Part shown: one piece after another, positions 21,185-29,684 of the stretch | How the letters are laid out: every line of letters begins with the position of its first letter | Position numbering within the stretch: the first letter of the stretch is position 1 | Origin: Deltaproteobacteria bacterium | GTDB taxonomy: Bacteria; Myxococcota_A; Bradymonadia; REDH01 | Assembly: GCA_007693585.1 (NCBI GenBank) | Contig: REDH01000056.1 | Coordinates: forward strand, 31,471-95,470 | Direction of reading: 5' to 3' | DNA: 64,000 bases | Program-made: the position numbers and the translations under genes | Notes under the pieces: generated by a model | What the model saw: only the letters and a program-made list of their open reading frames with translations | Database searches by the model: none | What the model was told of the DNA's origin: nothing

Positions 21185-22855
21185 TCAGTCGGCACGTCCG
21201 TCCCGCCGCGCGTCCAGCCAGACCGACCACGCCGCCGTCCGCACGTGCGGACGCAACCACGCCTCGAGCACCTCTCCTCCCCCTCCATCCACGCGCACGA
21301 CCGGCTCCACCGCGAACCGCACGTCGTCCGCGTTCCGGCTCGCAGGCGGCAACTGCCCGTCGGCGTACCGCCAGAACAGCCGCCCGTCCGCCACGACCAG
21401 CTCCCGAAGCCCGTCCACCGTGCGCGTCGACCACTCCTCCACCTCACCGGGCCACCCGAGCCGAGTCGTCAGCGCACGCGCCCCCTCGATCGCCCCCGCC
21501 TCACCGACCCGTTCCGCCGCCCCCGCCAGCCTCCGCTCCCACAGCGCGTACCGGGCCGCACCCTCCCGCTCGATCCACGCCATCCGCGTCGGCACCACCG
21601 ACGCATGCGCATGGAACGCATCCTCGAACAGCACCCAGTCAAAACCCGCGCACACGGCGAGCGCCGAGAGCTGCCCGTAGAAGCGCCGCCGCTCGACCAG
21701 CGTCGATCCGGGCACCGGATCGAGGGTCAGATCCCCCGCACGCCCCTGATAGTGCGTGGACCGCTCCGAGTGCTCGATGAACGAGTCATACGCCTCGGTG
21801 AGCCGAAGGTCGAACGCCGGAACACCGGACAGCGGGTCCCGCCACTGCTGCCGCACCAGCGCGCCCAGGACCGCCACCGCGGCCGAGAGGTTCGGGTCCA
21901 TCAGGAAGTCCTCGTCCTGATGGTTCCGCTCGTCCCGCCGCGTGCGCGGCGAATTCCTCACCTCCTCGTTCTTGAAGCCCACCGTCTCGGCGCCCGGCGC
22001 GATGCGAAAGTCCACGAGCCAGGCGAAGGCATCCGCTCTCGCGATGCGCTCCGCCGGATCGACAAGCCCCACGGCGCGATCCTCCGACACATCGGGCACG
22101 CTCTCCCTCAGCCGCAACCGGCGCTGCCCGCACGCGATCTCCGGCTCCTCCACACGCTCCGGTTCCGGCCGAAGCACCATCCGGCCCAGACGGGCCACCG
22201 GAAAGACCACCCGCGCCCCTTCCGAATCCACCGGCGCCCGCGCGATGATCGTGTACGCCATCAGCCCCGGCTGCCAGGCCAGCAGCTGCAGCGGCTGGCC
22301 GGGCGGAAAGACACCGTCGACCGGGACGCTCAGGCGCGCCGTACCCCGAAACTCCAGATTCCAGGGGCCACCCACGATTCCCCCGAAGACCGGGCTCGAC
22401 GGCAGCGGACGCTCCAGCGCCCCGGCTCCGCCGGGCACCTCCAGGGTCACCACGCGACGCTCCGGCATCGCCCCGGGCGGGATCTCCAGCACCACATCCC
22501 CCGAACGCAACGTGCCGCCTGCGCTCCCCACCGGCGCCGACACCGCCTGCCCGCGCTGCAGCTCCCCGTAGCTTCCCGTGCGGCGCACCTCCTCGAGGGC
22601 AGCCCGCTCCCCGGACGACTCCTCCGTAGGAACTACCTCCGACTGCGGTCGCCCCTCCGCTCCCGAAACCTCCGCCGTCTCCGCCCCACGATCCTCCACA
22701 CGGGCCGCAACACCCTCGTCCACCGCCACCGTCTCCGCCTCCCCCTCGCCCGACCGCGACGGCGCTTCGTCCCGCCCGCACCCGTTCGTCCACGCCGCAA
22801 CGACTACGGCGACTCCCAGCATCACGACCCCGAATGCGCGCATGCCGTCAGCCAC
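21185..22855 (-). CDS. Putative exported lipoprotein with ZU5-like domain and Hedgehog N-terminal signalling (Hh/DD-peptidase) domain
   Basis: VGFKNEE...DFLMDPNLSAAVAVLGALVRQQW...FDLRLTEAYDSFIEHSERSTHYQGRAGDLTLD...YGQLSALAVCAGFDWVLFEDAFHAHASV matches the animal Hh-N core; GGTLRSGDVVLEIPPGAM resembles ZU5; N-terminal hydrophobic segment followed by NGC. Confidence 0.85.
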   Translation of the reverse strand: MADGMRAFGVVMLGVAVVVAAWTNGCGRDEAPSRSGEGEAETVAVDEGVAARVEDRGAETAEVSGAEGRPQSEVVPTEESSGERAALEEVRRTGSYGELQRGQAVSAPVGSAGGTLRSGDVVLEIPPGAMPERRVVTLEVPGGAGALERPLPSSPVFGGIVGGPWNLEFRGTARLSVPVDGVFPPGQPLQLLAWQPGLMAYTIIARAPVDSEGARVVFPVARLGRMVLRPEPERVEEPEIACGQRRLRLRESVPDVSEDRAVGLVDPAERIARADAFAWLVDFRIAPGAETVGFKNEEVRNSPRTRRDERNHQDEDFLMDPNLSAAVAVLGALVRQQWRDPLSGVPAFDLRLTEAYDSFIEHSERSTHYQGRAGDLTLDPVPGSTLVERRRFYGQLSALAVCAGFDWVLFEDAFHAHASVVPTRMAWIEREGAARYALWERRLAGAAERVGEAGAIEGARALTTRLGWPGEVEEWSTRTVDGLRELVVADGRLFWRYADGQLPPASRNADDVRFAVEPVVRVDGGGGEVLEAWLRPHVRTAAWSVWLDARRDGRAD

Positions 22856-23498
22856 TCCCGATCGGGCGACGCACCAGCTCGATCACGTGGTACGCCGTCG
22901 TGAAGCCGAGCTCGAGCACCACGTAGGCCGGCTGCCGACGGGCCGTGACGATGTCCAGGCCGGGCGGGAGCCTCACGTCCACATCCTCCAGCGTACGCCG
23001 CCACAGGGGGAACCTGCCGTACCGCAACTCCATCCCCGGACGCTGCTCCCCCTCCCAGTCGACGATGTCCTCCACCGACACCAGCGCACGCCCATGCGGC
23101 GCCAGCACTCGGCCCAGCTCGTCGAACGCCCGATCGAGCTGCTCCACGAACTCCAGCATGCCGAACGCGAACACCACATCGAAGGAGCCGTCCGGAAACG
23201 GCCACGGCTGCCCCGCATCGTGCACCCGCAAGTCAGCGTCCCGCAGCGACCGCCGCGCCCGCGCCCGAGCAACCATGCCCTCCGACAGATCGAAGCCCGA
23301 CAAGCGCCGCGCCGCGCCCGCCAGATGCTGCAGCAACGCCCCCGTCCCGCACCCCGCGTCCAGAACACGCTCGCCGGGAGCCACCGCGAACGGCCACTCG
23401 CGGACCACCGACACCGGGTTCCACCCCAGCGCCCGCAGGTCGTCGTCATAGGTCTTCGCCATCTCGTCGAAGAAGCTGCGCGTCCGTTCTGCGCTCAT
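22848..23498 (-). CDS. Class I SAM-dependent methyltransferase
   Basis: ERVLDAGCGTGALLQHLAGAARRLSGFDLSEGMVARAR...FDVVFAFGMLEF; stop overlaps the start of the Hh-domain gene. Confidence 0.88.
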   Translation of the reverse strand: MSAERTRSFFDEMAKTYDDDLRALGWNPVSVVREWPFAVAPGERVLDAGCGTGALLQHLAGAARRLSGFDLSEGMVARARARRSLRDADLRVHDAGQPWPFPDGSFDVVFAFGMLEFVEQLDRAFDELGRVLAPHGRALVSVEDIVDWEGEQRPGMELRYGRFPLWRRTLEDVDVRLPPGLDIVTARRQPAYVVLELGFTTAYHVIELVRRPIGSG

Positions 23499-23568
23499 CG
23501 TCGTGTTCCTCCGCGCCCTTCACCAGTTCCCGTGCGGGCACGCGGAAGACGTCCGGGCCCCGGATCCG

Positions 23569-24099
23569 TCAGCGGACGCCCGGCCCATCCCCGTTGGCGG
23601 GGCGGCTCCCCGCCCAATCGCTGATCATGTCGAAGTCGTCGACAATGCGGCTGGTGTGATCCCCCCACACGTTGCTGATCGCCACCACGTTCCCCTCCGA
23701 CAGCTTCGGCGTCAGGTAGATGGCATGGTAGGCCGTACCCGTCCCCTCGTCGCGGTCGAGCACGTCCAGCGGCTTCCGGCTCACCGGGCAGAACAGCTCG
23801 CACCGGGTGCCCTCCGGAATGTCCGTCATCCCTTCCTTCCGGGCGTCCCCATGGAACGGCGACAGGTGCACGAACCCCTCGCGCCCGTCGACCCGAACCC
23901 CGACCGTCACCGCAGGAAAATCGTCGAACCGCACGTCCGAGATTCCCACCAGGGAGTCCCCAGACGGCCCGAAGGCCTGCGTCACCACGATCAGCACGTC
24001 GTCGGTGCGCTCCTCGACGTGCACGTTGAGATCCCGCCCACCGTTCCGAACGACGTCCGACATCCTGATGTTCTCCCGATCCACCTTCTTCGTCGTCAT
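23569..24099 (-). CDS. Hypothetical protein
   Basis: 176-aa ORF with balanced composition and ATG start; motif CELFCPVSRKPLD; no family recognised. Confidence 0.6.
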   Translation of the reverse strand: MTTKKVDRENIRMSDVVRNGGRDLNVHVEERTDDVLIVVTQAFGPSGDSLVGISDVRFDDFPAVTVGVRVDGREGFVHLSPFHGDARKEGMTDIPEGTRCELFCPVSRKPLDVLDRDEGTGTAYHAIYLTPKLSEGNVVAISNVWGDHTSRIVDDFDMISDWAGSRPANGDGPGVR

Positions 24100-24256
24100 C
24101 GCTCACCTCACTGCCGACGGGGACCCCATCCACCTGCTTCGGGGTCTATTGCACCCCTCCCCGCGAATCAAGATCACGACCGACGCAATCCGCCCGGAAC
24201 GCCCGGCCCGAAGGCCCGACGCAGGTTCCGGTCGTCCGGCACACGTCCCGCCCACC

Positions 24257-26032
24257 TCACGGTCCCGTCCAGCGCCCCGCTCCCCCGTACCCGAGGTACC
24301 CGGGCCAGGCCACCCAAGCCGGCGCCTCCACCCCGAGCCGATGCACGTCCACCCACCACCGCGAACGCCCCGGAGCCGGGTCATCGACCCCGTCCACCCC
24401 GTACACCGGGCGCCACATCACCAGTTCACCGGCTGCCCCTTCGCCGATCCAGGGCGTCCCCAGCGTCGCCCCCGGCCAACGCACCCGAATCTCCGGGCCG
24501 GCCAGGCCATCCAGCACCAGCAGCTCCGTCGACTCCGCGAGCGGCCCCGGGCTCGTCGATACGAACACGAACGCGTCCCGCCCTCCCCCCCCCAGCGACA
24601 CCGCCACCGGACTCGCTGCAAAGCCCGTGTCGTCCACGTCCCACCACAGCACCGACCCCGTCCGCGCGTCCATGACCACCCGTACGCCCCCCGTGAACGC
24701 CGGAAACGCCCCGATCGACCATGTCGTCGCGACCGCAAGCACCCGCTCCTCCCCGAACCGCCCCAACGCCGGCGACGACATCGTCTCCAGCTCCGGCCAA
24801 CCCTCGGCGCCGAGCCCACGCACATCCACCTCCCAGAGCGACGAACCGTCCGCCCCGGACAACGCCACCACCCGCCCATCGTACATCGGCGCGATGATGT
24901 CCTCCACACCCGAACCATCGAGATCCACCAGCACCGGCGGCGCGATGATCCCCTTGTGGGTCACCGGCGCCACCAGCTCCTCGAACGCCCCCGCATCTCC
25001 GACGACCAGCGCCGCCAGCGGTATCCGCCACAGCGAACCCGCGAACGTCTCCCCCCCCGTCCCGAACAGCACCCACGGTTCCTCCCCGCCAGCACCTGCC
25101 TCCAGCAACAGCGTCGACATGTACGTCTCCATCCCGTCCGGCGCGCGAAGCCGCTGCACCACCTCACCGCTCGCCCCGGACAGCAGCACCAGATGACCCG
25201 CACCCCGCGGCTCGAACGGCTCCGCCATCACGTCCCCACCGTTCGCCACCACGATGTCCGGCTCCCCATCCCCCGTCACGTCCCCCACCACCGTCGGCGA
25301 ATAGAAATTGAACCACGAACCCGGCTCGTCCTCCGCCTCCGGATCAAACGCCCACACCTCAGCCCCCGTCGACGCATCCAGCCGCACCAGCGTCGCATCA
25401 CGACCCGCCATCAGCACGTCCACCCCACCGTCCGCCCGCGAGACGGACACCGCACTGCCGAAGATCTCGCCCCGCGTCCGCACCCGCCAGCGCTCCCGCC
25501 CATCCGCAACATCCCACGCCACCACCTCGCCCTGCGCGTCGTCGTCCGTCGCCGCCCCCACCACCACCAGCGCCTCCCCACCATCCCCCGGATCCACACG
25601 CCGCGGCGAGCTGTTCGTGTACCCGAACCCCCCCGCCCGGCGCTCCCCCTCCGGCCACACCACACGGTCCGCCCACGGCTGCCACGAACCCGTCGGCTCC
25701 ACCCCGGACGGATCCACCGTACCCGTTCCCGTACCGGACGGCTCTCCCGTACCCGTTCCCGTACCGGACGGCTCTCCCGTACCCGGCTCGACCGAGCCCG
25801 TACCCGAACCAGACGGCTCCACCCCGGACGGATCCACCGTACCCGGCCCGGAGCTCCCCGCACCCGAAGTCAGCGCGCCCGAACTCCCTACACTGACGCC
25901 AGAATCGGTGTCCGACGCCGACGACGATCCCGCAGCTCCCCCTTCGTCCCCGCACGCCGGCGCACCCCCCAGCGCGAGCAGCACGCCCACCACCCACACA
26001 CCCCATCCGCCTGCGCCTCGCTCCCGCATCAT
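24257..26032 (-). CDS. Lipoprotein with PQQ-like/FG-GAP beta-propeller and Ser/Gly/Thr-rich low-complexity linker
   Basis: WVVGVLLALGGAPACGDEGG lipobox; GEVVAWDVADGRERWRVRT, GDVTGDGEPDIVVANGGD, LVDLDGSGVEDIIAPMYDGRVVALSGADGSSLWEVD. Confidence 0.8.
   Translation of the reverse strand: MMRERGAGGWGVWVVGVLLALGGAPACGDEGGAAGSSSASDTDSGVSVGSSGALTSGAGSSGPGTVDPSGVEPSGSGTGSVEPGTGEPSGTGTGTGEPSGTGTGTVDPSGVEPTGSWQPWADRVVWPEGERRAGGFGYTNSSPRRVDPGDGGEALVVVGAATDDDAQGEVVAWDVADGRERWRVRTRGEIFGSAVSVSRADGGVDVLMAGRDATLVRLDASTGAEVWAFDPEAEDEPGSWFNFYSPTVVGDVTGDGEPDIVVANGGDVMAEPFEPRGAGHLVLLSGASGEVVQRLRAPDGMETYMSTLLLEAGAGGEEPWVLFGTGGETFAGSLWRIPLAALVVGDAGAFEELVAPVTHKGIIAPPVLVDLDGSGVEDIIAPMYDGRVVALSGADGSSLWEVDVRGLGAEGWPELETMSSPALGRFGEERVLAVATTWSIGAFPAFTGGVRVVMDARTGSVLWWDVDDTGFAASPVAVSLGGGGRDAFVFVSTSPGPLAESTELLVLDGLAGPEIRVRWPGATLGTPWIGEGAAGELVMWRPVYGVDGVDDPAPGRSRWWVDVHRLGVEAPAWVAWPGYLGYGGAGRWTGP
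25721..25780. repeat. Two tandem 30-bp repeats (tacccgttcccgtaccggacggctctcccg) encoding a GTGTGEPS-type linker
   Basis: Direct reading: identical 30-mers at 25721-25750 and 25751-25780; related imperfect copies on either side. Confidence 0.85.
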
Positions 26033-26100
26033 CGTCCGCCTCCCTCGTGAGTCCGCCCCGGCGCACCTCCGCGCACACCGCCGACCTCCCCACCCTGCGC

Positions 26101-27447
26101 TCATGACTCCCGCGCCGCAAGCCCACGCTCGAACCGCAACAACGCCGCCCCCGCCACCAGAAACAGCGCCACCGTCAACCCCGCCCAGATCGGCTCCGGA
26201 CGCCCGAGCACCTGCAGCGCCAGCCAGCCGCCCACAGGCAGACCGACCACCCAGTAACCCACCACGTTGAACAGCAGCGGCACCCGCGTGTCGCCGAGCC
26301 CGCGCAGCAGCCCGAACGCCACCGCCTGCACGCTGTCCGCCACCTGGAAGATCGCCGCCATCCACAGGAGCGACACCGCCAGCGCCAACGCCGCCGGTTC
26401 CTCGAGAAACGCCCCCGCAATGAACGACCGCCCCGCCACGAGCACCCCCGCCGCCACCAACGCCACCACCGCCCCGCACCCGAACGCCATCCGACCCGTG
26501 CGCCGCGCCAGGCCGATGTCCCCCCGCCCCTCCGCGCGCGCCACCAGAATGCCCGCGGCCGTGCCGAGCCCGAGCGCCACCGTGAAGCTCACGCTGATCA
26601 CGCTCAGCGCCACCTGATGCGCCGCCAGCGCCGCCGCACCGAACCACCCCATCATCACCGTCGCCGCCGTGAAACCCGCCACCTCCAGGCCGTACTGCAC
26701 CCCCACCGGCACCCCGATGCCCAGCGCCTGCCGCACGTCCGCCCACCGAGGACGCTCCCATGGCCGGCGCAGCGCCCGCGCCCGCTGTGCCGACGCCATC
26801 GCCCGGTGCAGAAGCACCCACATCACCACCGACGACAGCACCGTCGCCAGCGCGATGCCCGCCACGCCGAGCGCCGGAACAGGACCGATGCCGTGCACGA
26901 ACACCACGTTCGTCACGATGTTGACCCCGTTCCCCGCCAGCGAGATCAGCAGCAGCGGCCGCGACCACCCGAGGGCCGCCACCGCCGTGCTCATCACCTG
27001 GAAGAGCAACGCCGCAGGCACCGCGAACGCCACCACACCGAGGTACTGGACGAGCAGCGGACGAACCTCCTCCGGCTGGCCGAGCACCTCCGCCGCCCAC
27101 GGCCCGAGAACCGCCAGCAGCACCAGCAACGGCATCAGGCCCACCGCCACCCAGCGACCGGCGGCAAAGATGGCTCCGGCCCGCTCCTCGTCCGAGCGCC
27201 CCATGGCCGAAGCGATCAGCGGCTCGATCCCCATCAGCGTCCCGATCGCGAACACGAACCCCAGAAACCAGATCGTGTGCCCGAGCCCGATCGCCGCCAC
27301 CGCCTCCGTCCCGAGCGTGCCCGCCATCCACGTGTCCACGAAGCCCATCAGCACATGGGACAGCCGGGCCACCACCAGTGGACCGGCGAGCACCAGCAGC
27401 CGCGCAAGCTCCGGATGGCGAATGCGGAAGGTCGATGCGGAGGTCAC
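26101..27447 (-). CDS. MATE family efflux transporter
   Basis: [40 protein letters not shown] and two 6-TM halves; start approximate (GTG 27447). Confidence 0.9.
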   Translation of the reverse strand: MTSASTFRIRHPELARLLVLAGPLVVARLSHVLMGFVDTWMAGTLGTEAVAAIGLGHTIWFLGFVFAIGTLMGIEPLIASAMGRSDEERAGAIFAAGRWVAVGLMPLLVLLAVLGPWAAEVLGQPEEVRPLLVQYLGVVAFAVPAALLFQVMSTAVAALGWSRPLLLISLAGNGVNIVTNVVFVHGIGPVPALGVAGIALATVLSSVVMWVLLHRAMASAQRARALRRPWERPRWADVRQALGIGVPVGVQYGLEVAGFTAATVMMGWFGAAALAAHQVALSVISVSFTVALGLGTAAGILVARAEGRGDIGLARRTGRMAFGCGAVVALVAAGVLVAGRSFIAGAFLEEPAALALAVSLLWMAAIFQVADSVQAVAFGLLRGLGDTRVPLLFNVVGYWVVGLPVGGWLALQVLGRPEPIWAGLTVALFLVAGAALLRFERGLAARES

Positions 27448-27565
27448 GAACAAGTCCGTCGAGCAGGGAATCTGCGATACGCGCGCCGAGCGCCCGCGCG
27501 GACCCACCCGCCGACGCAGCATCCTGCATCGGGACCGGCGCCCCGCCGGCGAGCGAGCCGGCACC

Positions 27566-27704
27566 CCTAGGAGGCTGTAGGGCAAAGCCGAATCAGGTGT
27601 CGAGATTTCAGCTTTCTGGGTCTCGACAGTCAACTCGTCGGTCCGAACCGGCTGAGAACCGGGCTCCCAGCAGGGTCGAAATCTATGGCCTACAGGCTCC
27701 TAGG
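27566..27704. mobile_element. Candidate small inverted-repeat (MITE-like) intergenic element
   Basis: Termini cctaggaggctgtagg (27566-27581) and cctacaggctcctagg (27689-27704) are inverted repeats with one mismatch; internal hairpin tgtcgaga/tctcgaca (27598-27605/27621-27628). Confidence 0.4.
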
Positions 27705-27709
27705 CCTGA

Positions 27710-27800
27710 CCCGCAACCGGGGCAAGCCCACGGATGTCTTCCCCCCCGTTGCGGGCGCCGAGGCCGCAAGGCCAGGGACGCCCCCTCCCCCCGTTGCGGG
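27710..27800 (+). promoter_or_regulatory. Candidate leader with mutually exclusive hairpins upstream of ettA
   Basis: CCCGCAAC (27710-27717) can pair with GTTGCGGG at 27748-27755 or at 27793-27800, each preceded by a C run able to pair with the GGGG at 27719-27722. Confidence 0.35.
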
Positions 27801-27899
27801 CCCGCATGTCGTGTGCCAAGACAGGCGCGCCACGCTCCCTCGGCGATCCCGCAGCCGCGGCACGCCGACCCACCCATCCCCCACTCCCCGGGCTCCCCG

Positions 27900-29567
27900 A
27901 TGGCCGAACGCTTCATCTACACCATGCAGGGCCTCTCCAAGGTCTACCCGCCGAAGAAGGAGGTCCTCTCCAACATCTGGCTCCAGTTCTACTACGGCGC
28001 CAAGATCGGCATCATCGGCACCAACGGAGCCGGAAAGTCCACCCTGCTCCGCATCATGGCCGGGCAGGACAGGGAGTTCCAGGGCGAGTCCTTCCTCGGC
28101 GAAGGCTTCACCGTGGGCTTCCTCCCGCAGGAGCCGCAGCTCGAGGCCGATCTCACCGTGCGCGAGAACGTCGAACTCGGACTGCGCGAACAGCGCGACC
28201 TCCTGCGCCGCTTCGAGGAGGTGTCCGCCGCCTTCGCCGACCCCGACGCCGACTACGAGAAGCTCGGCGAAGAACAGGGGAAGCTCCAGGACGCCATCGA
28301 CGCCTGCGACGCATGGGAACTCGATCGACGGATCGAGATCGCCATGGATGCCCTCAACTGCCCCCCCGGGGACAGCCCGGTCGACCGCCTCTCCGGCGGC
28401 GAGAAGCGACGCGTCGCCCTGGCCCGCATCCTCCTCGAAGCCCCCGACCTCCTCCTCATGGACGAGCCCACCAACCACCTCGACGCCGAATCCGTCGCCT
28501 GGCTCGAGCGCGCCCTGCAGGAATACAGGGGCTCCGTCGTCCTCGTCACCCACGACCGCTACTTCCTCGACAACGTCGTGGGCTGGATCCTCGAGCTCGA
28601 CCGCGGCAAGGGCATCCCCTTCGAAGGAAACTACTCGGGCTGGCTCGAGCAGAAGGCGAAGCGCCTCGCCCAGGAGGAGAAGCAGGAGAGCCAGCGCCGC
28701 AGGGAGCTCGAGCGCGAGCTCGAGTGGGCCCGAATGTCGCCGAAGGCCCGCCAGGGCAAGAGCCGCGCCCGACTGCAACGCTACGACGAGCTCCTGCAGC
28801 AGGACGTGCAGGAGAGGCTCAGCCGCAACGCCATCGTCATCCCCCCCGGCCCCCGCCTGGGCCAGAAGGTCATCGAGGCCGACGGGGTGGCCAAGGCCTT
28901 CGGAGACCGCCTGCTGTTCGAAGACCTCACCTTCCACCTCCCCCCCGCCGGCATCGTCGGCGTCATCGGACCCAACGGCGCCGGAAAGACGACCCTGTTC
29001 CGGCTCATCACCGGGGAGGAAGAACCCGACAACGGCACCCTCACCGTGGGAGAGACCGTTCAGCTCGCGTACGTCGACCAGTCCCGGGACGCCCTCCCCG
29101 ACGACAAGTCCGTCCACGACGTCATCTCGGACGGCGCCGAAGTCATCCCCCTCGGCGGACGCTCCATCAACTCCCGCGCCTACTGCAGCCTCTTCAACTT
29201 CAAGGGCGCAGACCAGCAGAAGATGGTCGGCAAACTCTCCGGCGGCGAACGCAACCGCGTGCACCTCGCCCGACTGCTCAAGAGCGGCGCCAACGTCCTG
29301 CTCCTCGACGAACCCACCAACGATCTCGACGTCGAGACCCTCCGATCCCTCGAGGACGGCCTGGCGAACTTCGCGGGATGCGCCGTCATCATCAGCCACG
29401 ACCGCTGGTTCCTCGACCGCGTCGCCACCCACATCCTCGCCTTCGAAGGCAACAGCCACGTCGAGTGGTTCGAAGGCAACTTCGCCGAGTACGAGCGCGA
29501 CAAGAACCGTCGTCTCGGCACACAGGACCAGCCCCAGCGCTTCCGCTACAAGCCACTCGAACGCTGA
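27900..29567 (+). CDS. ettA: ABC-F family translational throttle protein EttA
   Basis: Two ABC cassettes ([48 protein letters not shown]) and linker [22 protein letters not shown]. Confidence 0.95.
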   Translation: MAERFIYTMQGLSKVYPPKKEVLSNIWLQFYYGAKIGIIGTNGAGKSTLLRIMAGQDREFQGESFLGEGFTVGFLPQEPQLEADLTVRENVELGLREQRDLLRRFEEVSAAFADPDADYEKLGEEQGKLQDAIDACDAWELDRRIEIAMDALNCPPGDSPVDRLSGGEKRRVALARILLEAPDLLLMDEPTNHLDAESVAWLERALQEYRGSVVLVTHDRYFLDNVVGWILELDRGKGIPFEGNYSGWLEQKAKRLAQEEKQESQRRRELERELEWARMSPKARQGKSRARLQRYDELLQQDVQERLSRNAIVIPPGPRLGQKVIEADGVAKAFGDRLLFEDLTFHLPPAGIVGVIGPNGAGKTTLFRLITGEEEPDNGTLTVGETVQLAYVDQSRDALPDDKSVHDVISDGAEVIPLGGRSINSRAYCSLFNFKGADQQKMVGKLSGGERNRVHLARLLKSGANVLLLDEPTNDLDVETLRSLEDGLANFAGCAVIISHDRWFLDRVATHILAFEGNSHVEWFEGNFAEYERDKNRRLGTQDQPQRFRYKPLER

Positions 29568-29582
29568 GCCCGCCAAGACCCC

Positions 29583-29684
29583 CAGGACCGCGGGAGCCTA
29601 CTCGGCGACGGCTTCCCCCGCTGTGACCGCCGCGACCCCCACGACCTCCAGGACCGCGGGAGCCTACTCGGCGACGGCTTCCCC
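29583..29684. repeat. Direct repeat, 36-bp units with 66-bp period
   Basis: caggaccgcgggagcctactcggcgacggcttcccc at 29583-29618 and 29649-29684. Confidence 0.85.

Noticed and set aside
17044-21780. 1578-aa plus-strand ORF antisense to the TIG and Hedgehog-domain genes
   Set aside because: Arg/Pro/His-rich low-complexity translation typical of high-GC antisense frames; the minus strand encodes recognisable domains.
20357-22903. 848-aa plus ORF opposite the Hedgehog-domain gene
   Set aside because: Composition bias (His/Arg/Pro) and no domain; considered and dismissed as an overlapping gene.
25690-25850. Tandem repeats considered as a CRISPR-like array
   Set aside because: Direct tandem units without unique spacers, inside a coding linker; no cas genes in the window.
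27690-29576. 628-aa minus ORF opposite ettA
   Set aside because: Shadow of the clearly identified ABC-F gene.
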